From Lysobacteraceae bacterium (lineage in GTDB: Bacteria > Pseudomonadota > Gammaproteobacteria > Xanthomonadales > BQJN01), in NCBI GenBank assembly GCA_021604725.1, contig BQJN01000033.1:1-43421 (forward strand): 43,421 bases of DNA, in the 5' to 3' direction. This document shows positions 16,483 to 24,875 of this stretch, in pieces. The stretch's first letter is position 1. Each line of letters opens with the position of its first letter. A model generated the notes under the pieces. It was not told the origin of the DNA. It saw only the letters and a program-made list of their open reading frames with translations, and ran no database searches. The position numbers were made by a program, and so were the translations under genes.

Positions 16483-18930
16483 GTGAGTCGTACAAATAAA
16501 ACGCGTTCGTTATTGTTGCTATTGATATTGGCCTGGCTTTTTTCGCCGGTTGTCTGGTCCAACTCTGACCGTGCGGCGGCGGTCACCGCGACCGTTAACG
16601 AGCACGCCAACGCCTTATTGGCCGAATCTGATCTGAATGCACTATCGGTCGGAATCTATTGGCAGGAACAAAACTACACAGCCCATTTCGGCGAGCTGGA
16701 CCCCGGTGTGGGCAATGCCCCAAACGACCAAACCATCTATGAAATAGCGTCGGTGACCAAAACATTTACTGGCACCCTGGTAGCGCAGGCAGTACTCGAT
16801 GGCAAGCTGACACTGGACGATGACATCCGTAGCTACCTCCCCGACGGTTATGACAACCTGGCATTTGATCAGCAGCCCATCCGCATCAAACACCTCATTA
16901 CGCATACCAGTGGATTACCCGCCAATAACAAACCATTGGAACAGCTCAGTAGCAACAATGATGACGGCTTGCTGTGGCAACGCATGCATGAAGCTGAAAG
17001 CGCCTACTCAAAAGATCGATTCTTTGAAGACTTGAAAACGGTCAAGTTGCATGCGACACCAGGCACCGATTTTCGCTACTCGAATCTGGGTACCAATTTA
17101 ACCGCACATATCCTGGAAAAAGCCTATGGCCGGCGTTTTGAAACGCTGCTGCAGGCCTATGTTTTTTCACCTGCCGGTCTGAGCCAAACCAGCCTGCACT
17201 TGAATGAACAACAACGACCCTTTCTGGCCAACGGGTACAACCAACAGCAACAACAGATTCCACCGCTGCCACTGGCCAGCACCCTATGGGGTGCCGAAGG
17301 CGGCTTGAAATCAACCCTGCCTGATATGGTCAACTACCTGAAATTTCAGGTAAAAAGAACTCACCCCGCTGTGCTTGAGTCACACCAACGATTGCATCGT
17401 CTGGATACCGGCTATTGGATGGGTTATTTCTGGTGGGCGATCAATGTCGATGACGATGCGATCAGCTATCGGCACGATGGCGGATCGAGCGGCGTCCGCA
17501 ATGTTCTGATTGCCTACCCGCAGGATGACCTTGGCATCTACGTGGTCACCAACAAGGCTAGCCCCGCCACTTTTGCCGAACTGTCCGACTTGGTCGAATC
17601 AATCAGAAGCGGCCTGCTAGCCTTGGCACAGCAGCCACCTGAACCAAAACCCAGCAGTCGGGCGTCACACTCAAAGCAGGCCTATCTAGAAGACTTCGAT
17701 GAACTGGTTTCACGCCTGCTCGATCGCCACCCTCAACCCTATGCGTTTATCTCCGAGACTGAGTTCCAGAAACAAGTGGCGGCAACAAGACAAAGCATCT
17801 CGGCAGACACCAGTTTGCGCGACTTCATCTGGATGCTCAGCGCCACCATCGCCAGCGTAGGCTGCGGCCACACCACGCTGGGCTACTTCAATCAGGAAGA
17901 CGCTTTGCTGCCCGATTCGCTTCGCCTTCCTGTCGACGCCAGATATGTTGATGGCCGGCTTTATGTCATCGATCCACTGATCAACGCTGACCTGGTCCAA
18001 ACGGGGGACCAACTACTGTCGATCAACGGCGTCGACGCGAGCAAAGTCCGAGCGCAGATCCATAGGCACATTTCAGCCGACGCCCATATCGCAACGGCCA
18101 AGGATATTTTGCTTAACGCCTATCTGAACGCCTATGTCGCCTATCAGCTCGACACGCCCACTGGCTACACAGTGGTGACTAAATCCAGCCCAACGCCGCT
18201 TCAGCTGCAGCCCCTAAAAACGTACCAGTACAGCCCTCTGCGCGACCCCAACGACCCCTGTCAGGAAAACCTGTGCTTTCGTTGGCTGGACTCTCATGAT
18301 TCGGCCCTATTGACCATTCGGAGCTTTGCCTACTATGGCGATAAATTCCCTGTCTTCGAGGCGTTCATCAACCAGACCTTTGCCCAGATGGCGGAAGAAC
18401 GAGCAAAGTATCTGGTGATCGATGTCCGTGGCAATGCCGGCGGAAGCGGTGCGGCCAGTGCGTACCTGCTGCAACACATCACGCCAAGGTCATTTGCCTT
18501 CTACGCGAAAGATTCGGCTGGTAACGAAGCGCTCAAGCGACCACAAGCACCAGCCGCCAATCGCTTCAGGGGCGATATTTACGTTCTAGCAGACGGCGGC
18601 AGCCAATCATCAAGCGGCCACTTTCTGTCTTTGGCTAAATCCGGCCAGCTGGCAACTATCATTGGCGAGGAGGCGGGTGCGACCTACACCGTCAACGACA
18701 ACGCCGAGCGGTTTGAGGCAACCAACACCGGCATTCGATACAAGATAGCCCGGACCCAGTTTTTCACCACAGCAGAGGGTCTGCCAATAGACCAAGGCGT
18801 CCTGCCCGACCATCAAGTACGTGCGTCCATCGAAGGCATCCTTGACGGCAGGGATACCGTCCTCGATGCGGCGCGCAAGTTGATTCGAACCAATGGAGCC
18901 GAACGGGACCCGTCGATCCCGGTTCAGTGA
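16483..18930 (+). CDS. Exported beta-lactamase-like serine hydrolase fused to S41-type peptidase
   Basis: An 815-residue fusion. After a signal segment (about 8-25) comes a class C beta-lactamase/esterase fold with SVTK (Ser90, Lys93), the YSN triad (199-201) and HDGG (331-334) in place of KTG. From about 400 to 800 there is a C-terminal-processing-peptidase-like S41 domain: a degenerate PDZ-like stretch (DQLLSINGVDASKVRAQI), VIDVRGNAGGSG, and a Ser-rich nucleophile loop SQSSSGHF (Ser709-711). Both active sites look intact. GTG 16483 is chosen because it starts the signal peptide and lies after the preceding AraC gene; the open frame extends upstream into that gene, but this part reads as non-coding. 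Likely periplasmic; the substrate is perhaps a peptide or peptidoglycan fragment. Confidence 0.82.
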   Translation: MSRTNKTRSLLLLLILAWLFSPVVWSNSDRAAAVTATVNEHANALLAESDLNALSVGIYWQEQNYTAHFGELDPGVGNAPNDQTIYEIASVTKTFTGTLVAQAVLDGKLTLDDDIRSYLPDGYDNLAFDQQPIRIKHLITHTSGLPANNKPLEQLSSNNDDGLLWQRMHEAESAYSKDRFFEDLKTVKLHATPGTDFRYSNLGTNLTAHILEKAYGRRFETLLQAYVFSPAGLSQTSLHLNEQQRPFLANGYNQQQQQIPPLPLASTLWGAEGGLKSTLPDMVNYLKFQVKRTHPAVLESHQRLHRLDTGYWMGYFWWAINVDDDAISYRHDGGSSGVRNVLIAYPQDDLGIYVVTNKASPATFAELSDLVESIRSGLLALAQQPPEPKPSSRASHSKQAYLEDFDELVSRLLDRHPQPYAFISETEFQKQVAATRQSISADTSLRDFIWMLSATIASVGCGHTTLGYFNQEDALLPDSLRLPVDARYVDGRLYVIDPLINADLVQTGDQLLSINGVDASKVRAQIHRHISADAHIATAKDILLNAYLNAYVAYQLDTPTGYTVVTKSSPTPLQLQPLKTYQYSPLRDPNDPCQENLCFRWLDSHDSALLTIRSFAYYGDKFPVFEAFINQTFAQMAEERAKYLVIDVRGNAGGSGAASAYLLQHITPRSFAFYAKDSAGNEALKRPQAPAANRFRGDIYVLADGGSQSSSGHFLSLAKSGQLATIIGEEAGATYTVNDNAERFEATNTGIRYKIARTQFFTTAEGLPIDQGVLPDHQVRASIEGILDGRDTVLDAARKLIRTNGAERDPSIPVQ

Positions 18931-19178
18931 GCAGGCCAGTGGTGGCTGTTTGAATTGCTCTATACAATTTGAGATCACTTCAGCAAAAGAATAGAAACGA
19001 GTCACCTTACCTGCGCCGACTGATTGGCACGACCTGGCGATATGAAGGAATGAATTGTGCACCTTTTCAACCATCGGCACGGTCGGTTCTGCTCTCGAAT
19101 CTCGGGGTCCGCGACAGTCCAACTTTCAATTATTGGCACAGTACTGTAGGTTGGCATCAACTCACAACAGGGGGCTGC

Positions 19179-19547
19179 ATGAACCGTTTCCTTCTATCTT
19201 GCCTGGCGGTCGGCTTGGCCGTTTCAACCTCCGCGCGAGCCGATATCACCGACGATAAGTCCTCAAGCAACGCCGACTATCAGCAATTACAATATCGGTG
19301 CGAGGCCATGCACAATGAATTAAACGATGTGCATACCGATTACGATCAACTCAACGATGAATACAGCTCGCTAAGCGCCGATCATCAACAATTGATGAAT
19401 GCGTACGAATCCCTACGTGTCGAGTTAAATAGCCTCAATGCTGAACATCAAAAACTAGCCGACGAGTTTAGTGATTTGAGCCATCGACACCAGCAATTGG
19501 AAAATGACTACAAGTCACTTCGAGTCGGCAGCAAGAGTCAAAACTAG
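19179..19547 (+). CDS. Small exported protein of twelve uninterrupted heptads (coiled coil)
   Basis: A 122-residue protein with a strong purine-rich RBS (GGGGG 4 bases before the ATG) and a signal peptide (cleavage after Ala21). Residues 33-116 divide exactly into 12 heptads with no break: DYQQLQY, RCEAMHN, ELNDVHT, DYDQLND, EYSSLSA, DHQQLMN, AYESLRV and so on to DYKSLRV. Position 2 is Tyr, His, Leu, Phe or Cys and position 5 is almost always Leu, giving an a/d core with aromatic a positions. It lacks a lipobox and the C-terminal Lys of murein lipoprotein. A periplasmic coiled-coil spacer or oligomerising scaffold is the likely role. Upstream in-frame codons from 18969 are not supported. Confidence 0.8.
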   Translation: MNRFLLSCLAVGLAVSTSARADITDDKSSSNADYQQLQYRCEAMHNELNDVHTDYDQLNDEYSSLSADHQQLMNAYESLRVELNSLNAEHQKLADEFSDLSHRHQQLENDYKSLRVGSKSQN

Positions 19548-19847
19548 CAAAACCGCCGGCTCAACGCTGCAAGGGCGGGCCACCCACTTGTTCGAGCTCG
19601 GCGTAGGCCGAATCACTTCGACTACTTATCCAGACAACAATCGCACCGACACTCCCCAGTGACTACGCACGGGAAGCCTGTTGGCAAGAACACAGATAGC
19701 CCGAAGAGCGATCACGCTGACCTGGTATAGCAAGGATGCCTTGAGGAGATGGTCCCTCGGTCGCGGCCTATTGGTCTTGCCTTTTAGCCTCTCATGCTAA
19801 GCTTTCGAATACGCGGCTTGGCGCGCAGTGGATGAGGGGATGGCAAC
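19548..19847. other. 300-base intergenic region without recognised gene
   Basis: No convincing frame, tRNA or strong hairpin was seen. A short TCGGC/GCCGA stem with a 4-base loop lies near 19600. A weak promoter-like pair (TTGCCT, then TAAGCT after 15 bases) ends just before 19805 and could serve the gene at 19848. Confidence 0.4.
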
Positions 19848-20669
19848 ATGACCAGATTTTCAACCTTTTTGATGCTAGCGATTGGCATCATGACTATGGT
19901 GACCACACCGTCAAATGCGGGCCAGATGCAGGGCTACATTGCCGATTTTATAAATCCCGCGACGTTGTCGGACGTCGATGCCGACACAGCAGCGGTTGGC
20001 ATCCCACCAGCTTACGCCGGGTGTGCGTTTGCGCCGCCAAACGTCGTATTCGGCGTCGGCTTCACCTCGGGATTGAGCTACGCGGGATCGGCACTTTACG
20101 GAATTGAGTGGGACGGAGTGGACATCTATCTGTACTCATTCGACGCAAGCGGCTGCGCTGTTGGCAACAGAGTCGGAGCAAGTCCTGTGGGTGCAGCAAA
20201 CCTCGAAAGTCTGGCCTATTGTCCCATCGATGGCTTTTTCTACAGCGTAGACTTCGACTTCGCAGCACCGCATCTCGGTCAGCTCGTTCGTATCGACCCG
20301 TTGACCGGCATCGGAACGCCCATCGGCTCGCACATGTCACCAGATGTCAGGATCGTTGGCATGGTGTGCGACGGAAATGGCTTGCTTTGGGCCGTTACAT
20401 CCGGTTTCGCCAGTCGCAACCCCGAGTTGCTGAACGTTGACCGCACTACCGGTGTCGAGACATTGATTGGACCATTAGGCCTGCCGGCCAATGAAGTTGA
20501 AAGCCTGGCGGTGGACCCGGCCACACCCTTCTCGTTGTTTGCGGCAGGCAAGGCGCTATATGCGGTGAACGCTGCAACAGGGGCGGCTAGCCTGGTCGGA
20601 GGAAGTTACGAAACTGTTTATGCAATGGCCGGAACCGACCTGTTCTTCTTCGGCAACTTTGAGCCATAG
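19848..20669 (+). CDS. Secreted propeller-like protein with FFFGNFEP tail
   Basis: A 273-residue protein with a signal peptide (hydrophobic 5-20, cleavage near Ala24) and a good RBS (GAGGGG, 8 bases before the ATG). The body has repeated short beta units of the type LVRIDPLTGIGTPIG and LLNVDRTTGVETLIG, as found in DUF4394-like or YVTN-like propellers that read out as value/time-series proteins. It ends in DLFFFGNFEP, a variant of the IFxxGFE-type tail of many exported Lysobacterales proteins. It is not obviously operonic with either neighbour. The ligand is unknown; extracellular binding is inferred from fold type only. Confidence 0.75.
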   Translation: MTRFSTFLMLAIGIMTMVTTPSNAGQMQGYIADFINPATLSDVDADTAAVGIPPAYAGCAFAPPNVVFGVGFTSGLSYAGSALYGIEWDGVDIYLYSFDASGCAVGNRVGASPVGAANLESLAYCPIDGFFYSVDFDFAAPHLGQLVRIDPLTGIGTPIGSHMSPDVRIVGMVCDGNGLLWAVTSGFASRNPELLNVDRTTGVETLIGPLGLPANEVESLAVDPATPFSLFAAGKALYAVNAATGAASLVGGSYETVYAMAGTDLFFFGNFEP

Positions 20670-20733
20670 CGGGCAAAGCCAGACGGAGTGGCCAGCGTTG
20701 TCGCTGGTGTTGACTGGCAGATCGAGGCGCTAA

Positions 20734-21837
20734 GTGGACCTAGGTTGGCGCTCACTGTTGCTGTTCTCGTTATCGTTGCCAACCCTGTGCGCAGCACTGT
20801 TGGTCGCCACACGATCGGCCGACCGGCCGGCCGCCTTTTGGCTCGCTGCTTTGTTCACCGCTTGGGCGATATTGACCACCCCATACATCATCGGATTCGC
20901 TGGTGCCTACAGCGTTTATCCGTGGCTCAACTTCGCCCCGTTCAACACTGAACTGTGGATTGGCCCTCTGGCCTATTTCTACGTCAGCGCGCTGGTCAAG
21001 GCCCCACCGCCCCGACTTTTTTGGTTAGTGCCTGGCATCAGCCAGACCCTGTACTACATCGTTTGCTTCAGCACGATGACGGTCGCGGAAAAAACCACCT
21101 TCAACGCCACCTGGCATGAACCCTACGTGGTTCCGGTGGAGACACTGACCGGTCTAGCCCTGGGCGTATTCGGTCTGGGTCGTGCTTGGGTATTGGCGCG
21201 CAACTACCACACGCAACTTGAACAAACTCACTCGGCAGCTGACCGCTTTGATCCTGGCTGGGTTCGCTGGTTTGCCGTCGCCATGGCCGTTTGTGTGTCT
21301 GCCTGGCTGCTGATTGACCTATCGAGCCTGTGGCTAGGTGGCATCAGCTACGTCGACAACTATTGGCTGTACCTGGGCATTGGAGCGGTTTTTCTTTGGT
21401 TGGCCTTTGAAGCGCTGATGCGCATTGATTGGGTGTTTCCGGCACCTCAACCGATCGATCAGGACTCCAGCTTGGGCCCGCCCAATGTCCGATCCGAATC
21501 GCTCCCGGATGCCTCGTCAATCCGCCAAACCATCGAACAGTCGGGATGGCACCGGGATGAAAACCTAACGGTTGGCAAGCTGGCCCGCCTTATGGGCACC
21601 AATCAGGCTTACCTGTCGCGCGCCATTAACGCCGGTGCCGAAGAGAACTTTAATCGATTTATCAATCGGATTCGCGTCGATGAGGTGTGTCAACTCTTGG
21701 CCCAGTCAGATGCAAGCTTGCTTGAGCTGGCGATGGATGCTGGGTTCACCTCCAAAGCCACCTTCAATCGGGCATTCAAGACCATAACTGGAAAAACACC
21801 GAGTCAATGGCGAGTCGCGCAACGTCTCAAATCCTGA
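20734..21837 (+). CDS. Seven-TM AraC-family regulator (cassette 2)
   Basis: A 367-residue protein with about seven TM segments (residues 6-232) and a C-terminal HTH_18 domain at about 265-363 (LTVGKLARLMGTNQAYLSRA, LLELAMDAGFTSKATFNRAF, GKTPSQWR). GTG 20734 is supported by GAGG six bases upstream. The organisation equals that of the protein at 15318 while sequence identity looks low, so the two are paralogous in design rather than recent copies. An exported S41 peptidase follows after 84 bases in the same direction. The membrane part should sense an envelope signal and the HTH should control the adjacent peptidase. Confidence 0.88.
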   Translation: MDLGWRSLLLFSLSLPTLCAALLVATRSADRPAAFWLAALFTAWAILTTPYIIGFAGAYSVYPWLNFAPFNTELWIGPLAYFYVSALVKAPPPRLFWLVPGISQTLYYIVCFSTMTVAEKTTFNATWHEPYVVPVETLTGLALGVFGLGRAWVLARNYHTQLEQTHSAADRFDPGWVRWFAVAMAVCVSAWLLIDLSSLWLGGISYVDNYWLYLGIGAVFLWLAFEALMRIDWVFPAPQPIDQDSSLGPPNVRSESLPDASSIRQTIEQSGWHRDENLTVGKLARLMGTNQAYLSRAINAGAEENFNRFINRIRVDEVCQLLAQSDASLLELAMDAGFTSKATFNRAFKTITGKTPSQWRVAQRLKS

Positions 21838-21921
21838 AAAGTGGCTGGTTTTTCTGATCTGAGGCGCTTCGATAACTGGCCTGAGGTGTGATGGTCACTC
21901 CTCAACATCGACTCCATTGCC

Positions 21922-23439
21922 ATGACCGATCGAACGTTAACCATATTCTCACTCCTGATTTGCACCGCCATGTCTCTAGCGGCAACTCTTTCTCCATCGG
22001 CCAGCGCTGAATCGTTCGCCTTACCCCAACGCAACACCGGCCCAGCCATGCAGATTTCGGCGACCGAATCGGATATTGCCCTGGCAAAGCAAGCACTGCA
22101 GACCCTTCATGCGGGCTACGATCGTCATATCGAGCGCAGCGAGCTGGATCACCAGTGGGCTGCGTTTGAAGCGAAGGCCCAACAAGGCATGTCCCGTGAA
22201 ACGCTGTATGTTGAGCTATCGCTGATCTTGGCTTCGATTCGCTGCGACCACACCAAAGCCGAGCTACCCAAGGACATGGCAAAATCGCGCAACACTGGGA
22301 GGTCGTATTTACCTTTCCGCTTCGTGCTGTTTGGCGACCGTATGTTTATCGATACGCCAGCAGAGGATAGCGGCCTCTCACGCGGCGATGAGATCACTGA
22401 GATTGATGGCATCGCGGTCAGCCAATGGCTGCAGTGGATACGACCGCTGGTGCCTGTCGATGGCTATGCAGATCACGTCAAGAATTCTGTCATTGCCTAC
22501 GGCACCGAATTCATGGGTGGAGCTCTGGATCATTTCGCACCATTGATAAGCGATCTGAGCTCGACGGTGAGCTTAGAGGTGCTTTCGGCCGGCCAGCCTC
22601 GCCAGTTGCAACTGGACCGCTTGGACTACGACGACTTTCTCTCCTTGACCGGCGACAAGCGATACGCCTCCAACTTTGCCGATGCCATCCGCTATCAAAG
22701 CATTGGCCAGGATGTGGCTTATCTGGCGATCGACACCTTCGTAAATTACCGCAAGCCAGTCGATGCCATGGCAACGCTATCGCCAATCTTCGAGCGAGTA
22801 GCCAATGAAGGGCGCAAAACACTGATCCTCGATCTACGTGCCAACGGCGGTGGCTCAGATGATGCGCAAGCAGCCCTTCTCAGACACCTTATTCAGCAAC
22901 CGATTCAGCCAGTCAGCGCCATCTGGACTCGCTTCAATCAGATTCCGACCGACATTAGACCCTACCTATGGACCTGGGACGCCGCCGCCCTTAGCCCGCA
23001 TCCCGCCTGGTTGCGCCCCCTCAACAATGGTTACTATCGACTGGACCTGCCCGGCTCTGAAGCGTCATCTATGCTCAACCCGGCTGACCAGGCCTTTACT
23101 GGCCAGTTGTTGGTGTTGACTGGGCCCAATAACAGCTCCGGCTCCACCCATTTGCTGGCGGCATTGCGGACGGCTGGCATCGGTACCTTTGTGGGCGAGC
23201 GCACTGGCGGCTCACCAACCGGCGCGACAGCCGGTATTTTGTACTACCTGACCTTGCCCGAAAGTGGCATTCGCATCCGCATACCGGCCACCAGAACGGT
23301 CATGGCCAACGCCGAAGCGCTACCAAAACAAAATGGTCTGGAACCGGATGTTGGCGTGACCGTTGACGCTGATTCGTATTTCGCGGGACAAGACCCGGTG
23401 TTGCAAGCGGCCATGCGAATAGCAGCAGGCCAAAGATAA
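21922..23439 (+). CDS. Exported S41-family peptidase
   Basis: A 505-residue protein with a signal peptide (cleavage near Ala29). It has the S41 layout: an N-terminal helical part (70-130), a PDZ-like segment (GLSRGDEITEIDGIAV, about 150-165), the conserved TLILDLRANGGGSDDAQ strand-loop (about 294-310) and the catalytic loop VLTGPNNSSGSTHLLAALR, followed by GERTGGSPTG. It probably cleaves peptides or protein tails in the periplasm. It ends at 23439, directly abutting the convergent amine oxidase stop with no spacer. It is cotranscribed with, or controlled by, the preceding membrane AraC. The S41 half of the fusion at 16483 is related in architecture. Confidence 0.88.
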   Translation: MTDRTLTIFSLLICTAMSLAATLSPSASAESFALPQRNTGPAMQISATESDIALAKQALQTLHAGYDRHIERSELDHQWAAFEAKAQQGMSRETLYVELSLILASIRCDHTKAELPKDMAKSRNTGRSYLPFRFVLFGDRMFIDTPAEDSGLSRGDEITEIDGIAVSQWLQWIRPLVPVDGYADHVKNSVIAYGTEFMGGALDHFAPLISDLSSTVSLEVLSAGQPRQLQLDRLDYDDFLSLTGDKRYASNFADAIRYQSIGQDVAYLAIDTFVNYRKPVDAMATLSPIFERVANEGRKTLILDLRANGGGSDDAQAALLRHLIQQPIQPVSAIWTRFNQIPTDIRPYLWTWDAAALSPHPAWLRPLNNGYYRLDLPGSEASSMLNPADQAFTGQLLVLTGPNNSSGSTHLLAALRTAGIGTFVGERTGGSPTGATAGILYYLTLPESGIRIRIPATRTVMANAEALPKQNGLEPDVGVTVDADSYFAGQDPVLQAAMRIAAGQR

Positions 23440-24783
23440 TCAGCCCAACATCTGTTCAGCCTCCCGCTGCCCGCTGAGCCAGGCACCGTGAACAGTCGCC
23501 GGGTAGTCGCGAATGGTCGCCTCGCCAGCAAACCGCAAGCGTCCACCTGCCTCTGCTTGCGCCATCACGTCGTAGGCACTGCCGTCTTGACCGGGGGGTA
23601 AGTGGGAGTAACTGCCGCCGGCGTAGGGATCGGATGCCCATCGGCTGACCAACATCGCCGTAGGGTCAGGTATGCCTGGATAGATCTCGCGCAGCGCCGA
23701 CACCGCCTCATCGCGAAGTTGACCGTCGCTTCTTGATTCCATTTGTCTTGCGAATGTCCCGCCGCAAAACGCCATCAGCGCCGGTTGTTGCGCGACAGGA
23801 ACCAAGTTCATGAACGTTGACCATTGACTCACCTGGTCGCTGAAACGATCGATAAACTCGATCCTTTGATCCCAGACCACCTCGGGAAACTTCAACACCA
23901 CCTTGTTCAACAGCCCAAACCCAAGATCGCCAATCGCTTGTTGCTTGGCTGGAGACAAAAGCTGAGAAAAGTCAATGCGATTGGCTTTCAACACGCCCAG
24001 TGGAACAGTGACAACAACCTGCTCTGCCCGCAACGTTTGCCGCGTAGTCTCCAGCCGCAAGTGCTTACCATCGTTAGCTATTTTGCGTACTTCAGTTTCA
24101 GTAAGGATGGCCAACCCAGCTGACAGTCGCGCAACCAGTTGCCCATAACCATCGGGAAACAAACGATCAGCGCCAGCGAACGCCTGGTCAGAATCCAGAT
24201 ACCAGGCGGATAGCTCAGAAAGATCGGCACCTGCAGTTGTTACGATGCCAGAGAGAAAGTAATTCAACGCGCGCGCCTCGTCCTTGCTTAAGCGCTCACC
24301 TTTAAGCGCACGCTGCAGTGCAGCACCGACGCTGATATCTTGATCGCTATCTTCGGCGATTTCAGCGGCATCAGCCAACAACCCCTCGTAGTCCCGATAC
24401 CAGCGAACCAACTGTTGGTCACTGATTCGCTTTCCGCGGTCATGCACGGAAGCATTTTCGTAATCGGTCTTCAATGTCTTGACGCCAAAGTCACCGGCCA
24501 AAGCCGTGATTGGGTTGTTGCGTGAGCCGTGAATCCAGGAGGCGCCAAGGTCGCACGGAAAGCCCAGCGCCTGATCGGTCCAGACGCGGCCCCCACAGCG
24601 CTCGCGGGCCTCGACAATCAGTACGCTTGCCCCTTCCGATTGCAACGCGATGGCAGTGGCTAAGCCGGCCATTCCGGCACCGACGACAATGACATCGTAT
24701 GGCTGCGTCGCGGCGTGACCTTCAAACACGCAATGCGTCATCGTCAACCCACTCAACCCGGCCAGAAACTGCCGACGATTCAT
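23440..24783 (-). CDS. Tat-exported flavin monoamine oxidase family protein
   Basis: A 447-residue protein with a Tat signal starting MNRRQFLAG and the FAD-binding GAGMAG at 35-40, ending in GGRVWT with an ARERCGG loop. The C-terminal FAD/substrate block reads RLRFAGEATIRDYPATVHGA, where LSD1/polyamine-oxidase relatives have GE-x(n)-T-HGA. It should oxidise an amine (polyamine or amino acid) in the periplasm after export in folded form. No Lys or Tyr cage residue was assigned, so the substrate is open. Its gene is convergent with the S41 peptidase and divergent from the lipase at 24876. Confidence 0.88.
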   Translation of the reverse strand: MNRRQFLAGLSGLTMTHCVFEGHAATQPYDVIVVGAGMAGLATAIALQSEGASVLIVEARERCGGRVWTDQALGFPCDLGASWIHGSRNNPITALAGDFGVKTLKTDYENASVHDRGKRISDQQLVRWYRDYEGLLADAAEIAEDSDQDISVGAALQRALKGERLSKDEARALNYFLSGIVTTAGADLSELSAWYLDSDQAFAGADRLFPDGYGQLVARLSAGLAILTETEVRKIANDGKHLRLETTRQTLRAEQVVVTVPLGVLKANRIDFSQLLSPAKQQAIGDLGFGLLNKVVLKFPEVVWDQRIEFIDRFSDQVSQWSTFMNLVPVAQQPALMAFCGGTFARQMESRSDGQLRDEAVSALREIYPGIPDPTAMLVSRWASDPYAGGSYSHLPPGQDGSAYDVMAQAEAGGRLRFAGEATIRDYPATVHGAWLSGQREAEQMLG

Positions 24784-24875
24784 CGTTGCCCTCGTTCACT
24801 GTACACAATCATGATAGCAAGGCGATTTGCATCCGTGCTCCGATGCAATGGCTGTTTAGCCTGGATTCAAGAAAG

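Noticed and set aside
19256..19530. Heptad gene considered as a DNA tandem repeat
   Set aside because: The 21-base periodicity exists only at protein level; codons are too diverged for a DNA satellite or VNTR.
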